A DNA stretch of 43,541 bases from Gemmatimonadaceae bacterium (GTDB taxonomy: Bacteria; Gemmatimonadota; Gemmatimonadetes; Gemmatimonadales; Gemmatimonadaceae). The notes below the pieces were generated by a model. It searched no databases, had not been told where the DNA came from, and saw only the letters and a list, made by a program, of their open reading frames with translations. Both the position numbers and the translations under genes were made by a program. The stretch covers positions 1 to 43,541 of the forward strand of contig JANWIK010000165.1 of assembly GCA_025449955.1 (NCBI GenBank), in the 5' to 3' direction. The stretch's first letter is position 1; the number at the start of each line of letters is the position of its first letter. Positions 22,980 through 32,171 of this stretch are shown here, piece after piece.

Positions 22980-25900
22980 ATGCCCCGGCGCTCTTCGTCG
23001 CGCGATGCCGCGCTCATGCGAAAGTTCCACCCGGTCGTGAGCGCGTGGTTTCGCGACACGTTCGGCGGACCGAGCGAGCCGCAACGACTTGGATGGCCGG
23101 CGATCGCGAGCGGCGAGCACACGTTGATCCTGGCGCCCACCGGGACCGGCAAGACACTGGCGGCGTTCCTGTGGGAAATCGACCGGTTGATCGCGCGCGG
23201 CCTCGACGCCCCGCTGCCTAACGGAGTCCAGATTCTCTACATCTCGCCGCTCAAGGCGCTGAGCAACGACATCCATCGCAATCTCGAGATGCCGTTGGCG
23301 GAGCTGCGGCGGCGGTTCGAGGAGGGTGGCCAGTCGTTTCCCGACATTCGCGTCGCGGTGCGAACGGGCGACACGCCGGCGAGCGCGCGGGCGAGCATGG
23401 TTCGGCGTGCACCGCACGTGCTGATCACGACGCCGGAGTCGCTGCACATCATGCTGACCGCGGTGAAGGGTCGCGGGATGTTCTCGATGGTGCGCGCGGT
23501 GATCATCGATGAAATTCACGCGGTGGCGGGCTCGAAGCGCGGCGCGCATCTGGCCCTGTCGCTGGAGCGCCTCGAGGCGCTGTGCGAAACGCCGCCCCAG
23601 CGCATCGGACTCTCGGCCACCCAGCGTCCGTTAGACGAAATCGCGCGGTATCTGGGCGGGTGCGCGGCGCGCGGCGAGTCGCCGGCGCCCGAATTCCGGC
23701 CGGTGCGCATCATCGACTGCGGGCTGGTCAAGCGGATGGCATTGGAGATCGCGTCACCGGCGCCCGAGGGCACGATGGTGCCCGGCGGTGTGTGGTCCAA
23801 GGTGGCGGAGCTGGCGGTGTCGCAGATTCGGGGCGCGCGCACGACGCTCGTTTTCGTGAACAATCGCGGCCAGGCCGAGCGGATGGCGGCGCGGATCAAT
23901 GCGCTGGCGGGGGAGGACTTGGCGCGGCCGTATCACGGATCGTTGTCGCGCGAGCGGCGATTGGGACTCGAGCGGTCGCTCAAGGCGGGTGAGCTCCGCG
24001 CGCTGGTGACGACGAGCTCGCTGGAGTTAGGCATCGACATCGGGTCGGTGGACCTGGTGCTGCAGCTGCAGAGCCCCAAGCGGGTGTCGGCCGGATTGCA
24101 GCGTGTGGGGCGCGCCGGCCATTCGTTAGGCGAATCGAGCCGGGGCGTGTTCGTGCCGACGTTCCGCGATGACCTGCTGGAAATGGCGGCGATCATCGAG
24201 GCGATGCGCGAGGGCGACGTGGAGCCGACGCGCGTGCCGCAGAACGCGCTGGATGTGCTGGCCCAGGTCCTCGTGGCCATGGCGTCGGTGGACGACTGGG
24301 CGCCGGCCGATGCGTTCGCGCTCGTGCGCCGCGCGTATCCGTATCACAAGCTGGGGCGCGCGGCGTTCGACGAGGTGCTGTCGATGCTCGCCGGCGCGTA
24401 TCCGTCGGAGGTGACGGCGGACATGCAGCCGCGCCTGACGTGGGATCGCGTGGCCGACCGGATCCGCGGCACGCGAGCGAGCCGCCTGCTCGCGGTGGTC
24501 TCGGGGGGCACGATCCCCGACCGGGGTCTCTACACGGCGGTGCTGCCCGACCGCACGCGGTTAGGCGAGTTGGACGAAGAGTTCGTCCACGAGTCGCGGG
24601 TGGGCGACGTGTTCCAACTGGGCTCGGCGACGTGGCGGATTGGCGCGATCGAGCACGACCGCGTGATCGTGACGCCCGCGCCCGGTGCGCCGGCGCGGAT
24701 GCCGTTCTGGCACGGCGAGTACGCGGCCCGTGCGGCATCGATCGGCGCGCGGGTGGGCGCGCTGCGCCGAGAGCTGGCGGCGCTGTCGCCCGAGGATGAC
24801 GCCGGGCTCGCGGCGCTGTCGTCCCGGTTAGGCGCGGACGAGGCGTCGACGCGCGAGCTCCGCGACTACGTGGCCGAGCAGCGCGCGGCGACGGGCGTCG
24901 TCCCGGACGAGCGGACGGTGGTCGTGGAACGGTTTCACGATGAGATGGGCGCCGTGCGGATCGTGGTACACTCGGTGTTCGGCGGCCGCGTGAACGCGCC
25001 GTGGGGCATGGCGCTGGCGGAGCGGATACGGGACGCGCTCGATGGCGCCGAATGCCAGGTGCAAACGAGCGACGACGGCATCTTGCTCCGTCTGCCCGAG
25101 ACGGACGCCGCGCTCGACGTGCCGGCGTTGCTTCGCCTAACGGCCGCCGACGCCGAGCGCCGTTTGGTGGACACCATCGGCAACACGTCGCTGTTCGGCG
25201 CGCGGTTCCGCATGAACGCGGCGCGCGCGTTGGTGCTCGCTCGCGGCGCCCCGCGCCGTCGCATGCCGCTCTGGCTCCAGCGCCTGCGCGCGCTCGACCT
25301 GTTGGATGCGGTGCGGGGCTTCCCGACATTCCCGCTGCTCGTCGAGACGTACCGCGAGGTGCTCGATGATGCCTTCGATCTGCCTGCCCTGCGCGGCGTC
25401 CTCGACGCGATCGGCGCCGGCCGGGTCACGGTGCGGGCGGTGGATACCGACGGCCCGTCGCCGTTCGCCGCCGGCCTCCAGTTAGGCTTCGTGATGGCGT
25501 GGCTCTACGCCGACGACTCGCCGCGGGCCGAGCGCCAAGCGGCACTGCTGTCGGTGGACCGGTCGCTGCTGGGCGACATCCTCACCGACGGTCTGTTAGG
25601 CGGCGACGTGGACGACGAGACCGCGCGTGCGATCGACGAGGTGGTCGCCGACCGCCGCGGGACGTCGGAGCGACGCCGCGCCCGCAACGCCGACGAGCTG
25701 GCGCACCTCCTCGATCGCGCCGGCGATCTCACGCTCGATGAGCTCCGCGCGCGAACGGCCGACCCCGATGCGCGCACGGTTGCGGGCGATCCGGTCGATG
25801 CGCTGCTGGCGGCCAAACGCGCCGTCGTGATTCCGATTCCGGCCGCCGACGAGTCCGTGCACTGGCGCGCCATTCTCGTAGAAACGTTTCCGCGATACGC

Positions 25901-27617
25901 GGCGGCGTTCGGCGAAAACGCACTCGCGCGTGTGCGCTATGGCGTTACGCTCGAAGACGTCGCGATGACCGCGGCCGTGCCCGATGCGTTCCGGCATGCG
26001 TCGCTCGAGCCGCGCGTGGCACAGCGCGAGATTCTCGCCAAGTTCGTCTCGCTCGCCGGCCCGGTGACTGCGGCTGAGATCACGGCACGCTACGGCTGGA
26101 GCAACGACTGGATTGTCGCTGCGCTCACCGAGTGGGAACGAGCAGGACGATTGGTGCGCGGACGCTTCCGCCACGGAGTGCAAGGCAGCGAGTGGTGTCT
26201 TGCCGGAGTGGTCGAGCGCGCGCGACGCCGAGCGCTCGCCGCGCTGCGACGACAAATCCGCGCCGTGGACCTCGGGACCTTCGGTGCGTTCCTCAGACGC
26301 TGGCAGCACGTCGACCCGCGCGACCGCCTAACGGGATCCTCCGGCCTCGAATCGGCGCTGCACCAACTGTCGGGGTTGCCGCAGCCGCCCGATCGATGGG
26401 AGCGTGACACGCTGCCTTCGCGATTGGAGCGATACGAGCCGGGGTGGCTGTCGCAGTTCGCATCGTCGGGCGAGCTCATGTGGGCCGGGAGTGCACGACC
26501 CACGGACGCCGGCGCACCGACGCTCGCGGCGATCCGGTTTTTCGCACGCGGCGAGGAGGGGATCTGGCTCGCGACGTCAGGAGCGAACGCCGTGTCGGCG
26601 GATGCCCAACGGATCCGCGATGCGCTCGCTCAGCGCGGCGCCTCGTTCATCGGAGACCTGCAAGCGGCGACCGGCCTCGGACCGGCGGCACTGCGCGACG
26701 GAATTCGGGAGCTGGTCGCCAACAGTCTGGCCACGAACGACACCGTCGAGGCGATGCGCGAGGTAGTGCGCACGGGGCCGCTGCCACCACGCGCACCGCG
26801 CACCGATCCCACGCGCTGGCGCTACGATGTACTCGGCGCCACGATTCCGCCGATGGTGCAGCCGCGTATATCGGCGCACAGGCTGCCCAAGTGGCGACGG
26901 CCCGATGTGCCTGGGCCGCAGGGTGGTTGGGTGGGCCGATGGTCGCTGATTGCGCTCGATCCGGCAGTCCGGCCTCAGGCGGAGGAGCATGCCGAAATAG
27001 TGGCGCGACGCTGGCTCGATCGATACGGCGTGGTCACGAGTGATTGGTGGCGTCGGGAGCGACCGCCAATCTCGTGGCGCTCGGTTTATCGCGAGCTCAA
27101 ACGACTCGAGCACCGCGGCGAAGTGCGCCGTGGCTACTTCGTGGAAGGCATGGCCGGCGCGCAGTTCGCGCTCCCGGCGGCGGTCGAGTTGCTGCGCGGT
27201 GTGCGCGATGAGGCAGCGAGTCGCGATATGCCGATCGTTGCGCTCGCGGCACCGGATCCGGCGAACGTGTACAATCTGCGTTTACCGCAACGGACGCCCA
27301 CGCCGCTCGAGAATCCACGCGGTCCGGGAGCCGTGCTCGTGTTGCGCGGAACGTCGGTGGTGATGTCGGCGGAGTCATCGGGGCGCCACGTGACCGTGCG
27401 CCAGGACGCAGACGATGCCGACGTGACGGCGGGCGCGCGCTTGCTCGCCGAATACGCCCAACGGCGCCGCTCGTCGATCGGCCTAACGCGGCGACGCTAT
27501 ACGGTGGAGCGGATCGACGGCGCCGCGCCGGCATCGAGCCGGTGGGCCGGCGCCTTTGCCGCGGCTGGCTACCGGCGGATCCCGCGCGGCTTCGAGTTCG
27601 AGCCGCTGGCGCGCTGA
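22980..27617 (+). CDS. lhr: Large ATP-dependent helicase, Lhr family
   Basis: This 1545-residue protein is close to E. coli Lhr (1538). The two RecA-like domains hold APTGTGKT (52-59), DEIH (177-180), SATQRPLDEIARYL, the TTSSLELGIDIGSVDLVLQL block and the arginine-finger motif VGRAGHSLGE. The Lhr winged helix and core domains follow, then several hundred C-terminal residues of the Lhr-specific region with repeated winged-helix elements. Lhr is a 3'-to-5' translocase that unwinds RNA-DNA and other duplexes in DNA repair. The start is uncertain: ATG 22980 gives the standard N-terminus before FHPVVSAWFRDTFG; ATG 23016 and ATG 22911 are in frame. Many heptamers fall within it (at least nine GTTAGGC/GCCTAAC copies), used in different reading frames. 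Confidence 0.92.
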   Translation: MPRRSSSRDAALMRKFHPVVSAWFRDTFGGPSEPQRLGWPAIASGEHTLILAPTGTGKTLAAFLWEIDRLIARGLDAPLPNGVQILYISPLKALSNDIHRNLEMPLAELRRRFEEGGQSFPDIRVAVRTGDTPASARASMVRRAPHVLITTPESLHIMLTAVKGRGMFSMVRAVIIDEIHAVAGSKRGAHLALSLERLEALCETPPQRIGLSATQRPLDEIARYLGGCAARGESPAPEFRPVRIIDCGLVKRMALEIASPAPEGTMVPGGVWSKVAELAVSQIRGARTTLVFVNNRGQAERMAARINALAGEDLARPYHGSLSRERRLGLERSLKAGELRALVTTSSLELGIDIGSVDLVLQLQSPKRVSAGLQRVGRAGHSLGESSRGVFVPTFRDDLLEMAAIIEAMREGDVEPTRVPQNALDVLAQVLVAMASVDDWAPADAFALVRRAYPYHKLGRAAFDEVLSMLAGAYPSEVTADMQPRLTWDRVADRIRGTRASRLLAVVSGGTIPDRGLYTAVLPDRTRLGELDEEFVHESRVGDVFQLGSATWRIGAIEHDRVIVTPAPGAPARMPFWHGEYAARAASIGARVGALRRELAALSPEDDAGLAALSSRLGADEASTRELRDYVAEQRAATGVVPDERTVVVERFHDEMGAVRIVVHSVFGGRVNAPWGMALAERIRDALDGAECQVQTSDDGILLRLPETDAALDVPALLRLTAADAERRLVDTIGNTSLFGARFRMNAARALVLARGAPRRRMPLWLQRLRALDLLDAVRGFPTFPLLVETYREVLDDAFDLPALRGVLDAIGAGRVTVRAVDTDGPSPFAAGLQLGFVMAWLYADDSPRAERQAALLSVDRSLLGDILTDGLLGGDVDDETARAIDEVVADRRGTSERRRARNADELAHLLDRAGDLTLDELRARTADPDARTVAGDPVDALLAAKRAVVIPIPAADESVHWRAILVETFPRYAAAFGENALARVRYGVTLEDVAMTAAVPDAFRHASLEPRVAQREILAKFVSLAGPVTAAEITARYGWSNDWIVAALTEWERAGRLVRGRFRHGVQGSEWCLAGVVERARRRALAALRRQIRAVDLGTFGAFLRRWQHVDPRDRLTGSSGLESALHQLSGLPQPPDRWERDTLPSRLERYEPGWLSQFASSGELMWAGSARPTDAGAPTLAAIRFFARGEEGIWLATSGANAVSADAQRIRDALAQRGASFIGDLQAATGLGPAALRDGIRELVANSLATNDTVEAMREVVRTGPLPPRAPRTDPTRWRYDVLGATIPPMVQPRISAHRLPKWRRPDVPGPQGGWVGRWSLIALDPAVRPQAEEHAEIVARRWLDRYGVVTSDWWRRERPPISWRSVYRELKRLEHRGEVRRGYFVEGMAGAQFALPAAVELLRGVRDEAASRDMPIVALAAPDPANVYNLRLPQRTPTPLENPRGPGAVLVLRGTSVVMSAESSGRHVTVRQDADDADVTAGARLLAEYAQRRRSSIGLTRRRYTVERIDGAAPASSRWAGAFAAAGYRRIPRGFEFEPLAR

Positions 27618-27653
27618 CGGCGTCGCGCCCGAGAGCGTTCGCCTAACGGAAGG

Positions 27654-28205
27654 TCAGCGGATGTCGTCGCGGCCGAGTGTGGCGCGCACCGCCTCGCGCA
27701 TCGCGATCACCGCATCGTCGCGCGAGGCCGGCGAGTCATCGCGCACGTGAAGCTCGATGCCGTTGGCCACTGTGATGCGATGCCACACGCCTTCGCTCGC
27801 CGAATCCTGCGACACCGCCGCGTCCGCGCCCATTGTGAGCGCCGGCGCGAGCGACGCCGCGACGCGCCGCTCCAGCGTGTCGCCGGTGAGCTCGCGCATC
27901 TCCTCACGAATCTTGTCGAGCGGCTGACCCTCGCGCTGCCGGATCTTCACGAACAGCAGCTGCAGGAGATGGCGATAGCCGTACGTAGCCGACGTGCCGG
28001 TGCCCTCTGGCCTGTCGAGCAATCCGCTCGCCACGTAATACCGCACGGCGCGAGCACTCGGCTCGGCGCGCGCGGCAGCGTTCGTTGGGCGCATGGCCGC
28101 CGCGTTGACGAGCGACGTCGCGTGGCCGGCCAGTCCGCGAGCGTTCCACGGCGCGTGCCGACCGTGTGCTCTCAGAAGCGGTACTGGTGATTCGACCATG
28201 GGCAT
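27654..28205 (-). CDS. MerR-family transcriptional regulator
   Basis: The protein has 183 residues. The N-terminal 45 residues are variable. The MerR helix-turn-helix then appears as PSARAVRYYVASGLLDRPEG, TSATYGYRHLLQLLFVKIRQ and REGQPLDKIREEMREL, i.e. the usual -R-Y-Y-x-x-x-G-L-L and Y-x-x-x-x-x-x-L-x-F signature. The C-terminal half (AVSQDSASEGVWHRITVANG, then ELHVRDD) has no cysteine-rich metal site, so it is not a metal-ion MerR. ATG 28205 was chosen; GTG 28247 and ATG 28199 are alternatives. It converges with the Lhr gene; a heptamer lies between them. Confidence 0.75.
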   Translation of the reverse strand: MPMVESPVPLLRAHGRHAPWNARGLAGHATSLVNAAAMRPTNAAARAEPSARAVRYYVASGLLDRPEGTGTSATYGYRHLLQLLFVKIRQREGQPLDKIREEMRELTGDTLERRVAASLAPALTMGADAAVSQDSASEGVWHRITVANGIELHVRDDSPASRDDAVIAMREAVRATLGRDDIR

Positions 28206-28264
28206 AGAATAACGGACGCGCCAGTTACGCGACAGGAGCGCGCCCACGCGAGTGGAAACGAAGA

Positions 28265-28291
28265 GCGGCGGAGCGCACCGCGCCCCGCCGC
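28265..28291 (-). terminator. Terminator of the histone-H1-like gene
   Basis: GCGGCGGAGCGC (28265-28276) pairs with GCGCCCCGCCGC (28280-28291) with one A-C mismatch and a three-base loop. On the minus strand it is followed by TCTTCGTTTCC, and it lies 22 bases after the gene's stop codon. Confidence 0.65.
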
Positions 28292-28313
28292 CGTTGCACG
28301 AAGCCGGCTGGAA

Positions 28314-28835
28314 CTACTTTCTCCCGCGGCCGGCCTTCTTCGATGACTTCTTGGCAGCCGACTTCTTCTTCGCGGCTTTCTTGGCCGGCTTCTTCTTAGC
28401 CGCTGCTTTCTTAGGCGCTTTCTTGGCCGCCTTCTTTCCTGCCTTTTTCTTTGCGGCCGGCTTGGGTGCAGCCTTCTTCGCGGCCGGCGCAGGCTTTGGC
28501 GCAGCCGGCTTCGCGGCTGGCGGAGCTGCCTTCTTTGCCGGCGGACGTGCAGCCGATCCCATCCCGCCCGCCGACGGCGTAGCCGGCGTGCTGATGATGG
28601 TCACCTCTTCGTCGACCTCCGCACCCTCCTCCTCGACCGCGCCCTCCTCATCCTCGTCATCCTCGTCGGTGCTGTCCCACAGGTCGTCGCTATGGGTCTT
28701 CATGCCCCAGCCGCTCGACTCTTCCTCCTCCTCCTCATCATACGACGAGCCTCCGCCACCATATCCGATCTCGTCTTCGTCATCCTCGTGCTCGGAGAGG
28801 TGGAGGAGCTCGTTGTACTCGTCACCGCGCGGCAT
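28314..28835 (-). CDS. Histone-H1-like (AlgP-type) nucleoid protein with acidic N-terminus
   Basis: The protein has 173 residues. ATG 28835 is set by AGGAGG five bases upstream on the minus strand. The first half is strongly acidic (EHEDDEDEIGY, then DEEEEEESSGWGM, then DSTDEDDEDEEGA), and the second half is made of Lys/Ala/Pro repeats (AAPKPAPAAKKAAPKP, KKAGKKAAKKAPKKA, AAKKKPAKKAAKKK) like eukaryotic H1 tails, Bordetella BpH1/BpH2 and Pseudomonas AlgP. It likely coats and condenses DNA; the acidic arm could block or tune DNA contact in cis. Because of the repeats the length may vary between strains. A strong hairpin ends the gene. Confidence 0.82.
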   Translation of the reverse strand: MPRGDEYNELLHLSEHEDDEDEIGYGGGGSSYDEEEEEESSGWGMKTHSDDLWDSTDEDDEDEEGAVEEEGAEVDEEVTIISTPATPSAGGMGSAARPPAKKAAPPAAKPAAPKPAPAAKKAAPKPAAKKKAGKKAAKKAPKKAAAKKKPAKKAAKKKSAAKKSSKKAGRGRK

Positions 28836-28943
28836 GATAGCCTCCTGTCGTGTTGTCGCGTAGCCCGTGGTGCTGCGGGTATATGCTCGTTGAAGTATCG
28901 AAGGCGGGAGCTCGTAGTCTCGCGTCACCCCACCCGAAACTCC

Positions 28944-28972
28944 CCAATACAACACATCTCCCAATCCGTCAA
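28944..28972 (-). promoter_or_regulatory. Possible promoter of the histone-H1-like gene
   Basis: On the minus strand TTGACG (28972-28967), 17 bases, then TATTGG (28949-28944) precede the ATG at 28835 by about 110 bases. The -35 matches five of six bases; the -10 is weak. Confidence 0.3.
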
Positions 28973-29063
28973 GACGAGGGCCAACGCTTGACCAACGCGT
29001 ATGGCTCTCATCGCATCAATCGTGACCCCGAGATGCAAGCGAAGACGCATCTCCGACCGTTGG

Positions 29064-32000
29064 TCAATCACCTGTCGCGGGCAGCGGGGCACCTTCCGGT
29101 TCCGGCTCGAAGGCGGCGAGACGCCGCTGCAACGAATCGAGATAGGTGTAGATCACTGGCGTCACGTACAGCGTCACGAGCTGCGAGAATGCGAGACCAC
29201 CGCACACCGCAATGCCCAGCGGGCGACGCGACTCGGCGCCGGCGCCCGTCCCGATCGCGATCGGGAGCGTGCCCATCAGCGCTGCAAACGTGGTCATCAT
29301 GATCGGCCGGAACCGCACCGACGCGGCCTCCAGAATCGCATCTCGCGCCGACTTGCCTTCCTTCCGCTCGGCCTCGATCGCGAAGTCGATCATCATGATC
29401 GCGTTTTTCTTGACCAGCCCGATGAGCATGATGATGCCGACGAACGCGTAGATGCTCAGATCGGTGTGGAAGATGAGCAGCGACAGCAGCGCGCCAAATC
29501 CGGCGAACGGCAAGCCGGAGAGAATCGTGAGCGGATGGACGAAGCTCTCGTACAAGATGCCGAGCACGATGTAGATCACGACCACGGCCAGAATGAGCAG
29601 TCCGAGAAGGCCGGACTGTGCTTGCTGGAATGCTTGGGCCGTTCCAGAGAACGCCGTGGACACACTCGACGGCAGAATCTCGCTGGCCGCCTGCTGCACG
29701 TGCGCGACCGCGTCGCCCAACGATACCCCGGGTGCGAGGTTGAACGACAACGTCACCGACGGCAACTGCCCCGAGTGATTCACGGTGAGCGGTCCAATGT
29801 CGGGCGACAAGTGCGCGACCGCCGACAGCGGGACGAGATCGCCGTTGCTGGACTTGATGTAGAGCAGATTGAGCGCCGAAAGATCGCGCTGATACTGGGG
29901 CTCGAGCTCCATCACGACCCAGTACTGGTTGTTCGATGTGTAGATAGTCGACACCTGCGCCGCGCCATACGCGTCGTACAACGCGTTCTCGATCTGCGAC
30001 GCGTTCACGCCCAGCGACGACGCGCGGTCGCGGTCGATCGCGACGTTCACCTGCGGATTCTTGATCTGCAAATCGGTGGTCACGTCCTGCAGACCAGGAA
30101 TGTCCTTCATGCGCGCCAAGAGCTTGTTGGACGCGGCATACATCGTCTGAATGTCGGCGCTCTGCAGCGTGAACTGGTAGTCGCTCTTGGTCGAGTGTCC
30201 GCCAATGCTGATCGGCGGCGGGTTCTGCAGGTAGACACGCATGCCCGTGATGGACGCGAATTTCTTCTCGAGCTCCTGCAGAATCTGGTCGGCCGACAGG
30301 CTGCGTTGGTCGAGGGGCTTGAGGTGCAGAAGAACGCGGCCGTCGTTGATCGTGTTCGTCGCGCCGCCGACGCCCACGGACGTCATGTAGTCGGAGACGT
30401 TCGGATCGGCTTGGATGATCTTGGACACCTGCTCCGAGTGTGTGACCATCGCGTCGAACGACGTGCCCTCCGCCGCTTCGGTCGTTCCGTGCAGGAATCC
30501 CTGGTCTTCGCTCGGCAAGAAGCCTTTGGGCGTCACCACCGCGAGCACGCCGGTGCCTAACAACACCAGCCCCGCGAATACCAGAACCTTGCCGCGATGA
30601 TCCATCGCCATGCGCAGGGTCCGCTCGTACCCGTGGAGCACGTTCTCGTAGATGCGCTCGGTGGCGTTGAAGAACCGGCCGTGCGTCTCGCCGTGGTGCG
30701 ACTTGAGGAACCGGCTGCACAACATCGGCGTGAGCGTGAGCGAGACGAACCCGGACACGAGAATGGCGACGCCGATCGTGACGGCGAACTCGTGGAACAA
30801 GCGGCCGATCAAACCGCCCATGAAGAGAATCGGGATGAACACGGCCACGAGCGACATCGTCATCGACAAGATCGTGAACCCGATCTCGCGCGAGCCATCG
30901 AGCGCGGCTTGGAACACCGGTTCGCCATGCTCGATGTGTCGCACGATGTTCTCGAGCATGACGATGGCGTCATCCACGACAAACCCCACGGATAGCGTGA
31001 GCGCCATCAGTGACAGGTTGTCGAGACTGTAGTTCAGCAGGTACATCACCGCGAACGTGCCGACTAACGACATCGGCAGCGCGAGACTCGGAATGACCGT
31101 GGCCGAGACGTTCCTCAGGAACAGGAAGATCACGAGCACGACCAGGCAGAGCGTGAGGAACAGCGTGAACTTGACGTCGGTGACGGATTCGCGGATCGAC
31201 TCCGAGTGGTCGTGCAGCACGTCGACGCGCACGGAGGGCGGGAACTCTTCCTCCATTTGCTTGAGCGCGTCCTTCACGCCCGTCGCTACGGCGACCGTGT
31301 TGGTGCCGGGCTGCCGCTGAATGGCGAGCACGATGGCGCGCGCGCCGTTGTACCAACTCGCCTGGTGTGAGTCCTGGACATCATCGAGCACGTTGCCGAT
31401 GTCCTGGAGCCGAACCGGCGCGCCGTTGCGGTAGGCGACGACCATCGGACGGAACGCCTTTGCATCCTGCAGCTGTCCGTCCGCTTGCACCGTGTACGCT
31501 TTGTTCGCGCCCCACAACACGCCCGTCGGCAAGTTGACGTTCGCGTTGTTGATGGCATCGACCACTTCATCGATGCCGATCTTGCGAATCGCCATCGCTT
31601 GCGGGTCGAGCTGCACGCGGACGGCGTACTTCTGCGAGCCGTACACCTGCACCTGCGCCACGCCCGACACGGTCGACAGTCGTTGGGCGAGATACGTCTC
31701 GGCGTATTCGTCGAGCTGCGACAACGGGAGCGTCTTCGACGTGAGCGCCAGATACAGAATGGCCGACGCCGACGGATCGACCTTCTGATACGACGGCGGG
31801 ATGATGTTCTGCGGGAGTTGGCGCAGCGTCTTCGAGATCGCGGCCTGCACGTCCTGCGCGGCCGCGTCGATGTTCCGGTCGAGCGTGAATTGCAGCACGA
31901 TGTTGGTCGAGCCCTGGCTGCTGCTCGACGTCATCACGTCGATGCCGGCGATCGTGGAGAATTGCTTTTCCAACGGCGTCGCGACGGCGGAGGCCATCGT

Positions 32001-32171
32001 TTCGGGGCTCGCGCCCGGCAGCGCCGCGCTGACGTTGATCGTCGGGTAGTCGACCGTGGGCAAGTCGCTCACGGCGAGCTGGCGGTACGCCACGATCCCG
32101 AAGATCAGAATGCCCATCATGACGAGCGTCGTCATGACGGGCCGTCGAATCCAGATTCCAGCGATGTTCAT
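29064..32171 (-). CDS. RND efflux pump inner-membrane transporter (AcrB/MdtB-like, HAE1)
   Basis: The protein has 1035 residues, the normal length for the class. It starts MNIAGIWIRRPVMTTLVMMG and carries the HAE1 family landmarks: DLPTVDYPTINVSAALPGAS, LSVGFVVDDAIVMLENIVRH (the proton-relay aspartates in TM4), and GLVKKNAIMMIDFAIEAERK in the second half. Two large periplasmic porter/docking loops are present, and twelve membrane segments can be counted. It exports hydrophobic drugs or metabolites using the proton gradient. It is the last gene of an operon; its ATG overlaps the stop of the fusion-protein gene (TGATG). It is closest to the MdtB/MdtC type by eye (DYPTI, LPTGVLWG), but the substrate cannot be inferred. 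Confidence 0.96.
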   Translation of the reverse strand: MNIAGIWIRRPVMTTLVMMGILIFGIVAYRQLAVSDLPTVDYPTINVSAALPGASPETMASAVATPLEKQFSTIAGIDVMTSSSSQGSTNIVLQFTLDRNIDAAAQDVQAAISKTLRQLPQNIIPPSYQKVDPSASAILYLALTSKTLPLSQLDEYAETYLAQRLSTVSGVAQVQVYGSQKYAVRVQLDPQAMAIRKIGIDEVVDAINNANVNLPTGVLWGANKAYTVQADGQLQDAKAFRPMVVAYRNGAPVRLQDIGNVLDDVQDSHQASWYNGARAIVLAIQRQPGTNTVAVATGVKDALKQMEEEFPPSVRVDVLHDHSESIRESVTDVKFTLFLTLCLVVLVIFLFLRNVSATVIPSLALPMSLVGTFAVMYLLNYSLDNLSLMALTLSVGFVVDDAIVMLENIVRHIEHGEPVFQAALDGSREIGFTILSMTMSLVAVFIPILFMGGLIGRLFHEFAVTIGVAILVSGFVSLTLTPMLCSRFLKSHHGETHGRFFNATERIYENVLHGYERTLRMAMDHRGKVLVFAGLVLLGTGVLAVVTPKGFLPSEDQGFLHGTTEAAEGTSFDAMVTHSEQVSKIIQADPNVSDYMTSVGVGGATNTINDGRVLLHLKPLDQRSLSADQILQELEKKFASITGMRVYLQNPPPISIGGHSTKSDYQFTLQSADIQTMYAASNKLLARMKDIPGLQDVTTDLQIKNPQVNVAIDRDRASSLGVNASQIENALYDAYGAAQVSTIYTSNNQYWVVMELEPQYQRDLSALNLLYIKSSNGDLVPLSAVAHLSPDIGPLTVNHSGQLPSVTLSFNLAPGVSLGDAVAHVQQAASEILPSSVSTAFSGTAQAFQQAQSGLLGLLILAVVVIYIVLGILYESFVHPLTILSGLPFAGFGALLSLLIFHTDLSIYAFVGIIMLIGLVKKNAIMMIDFAIEAERKEGKSARDAILEAASVRFRPIMMTTFAALMGTLPIAIGTGAGAESRRPLGIAVCGGLAFSQLVTLYVTPVIYTYLDSLQRRLAAFEPEPEGAPLPATGD

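Noticed and set aside
22881-23549. N-terminal extension of the SDR frame over the Lhr gene
   Set aside because: It is antisense to the helicase motifs and rich in Arg/His; the SDR fold begins exactly at ATG 22880.
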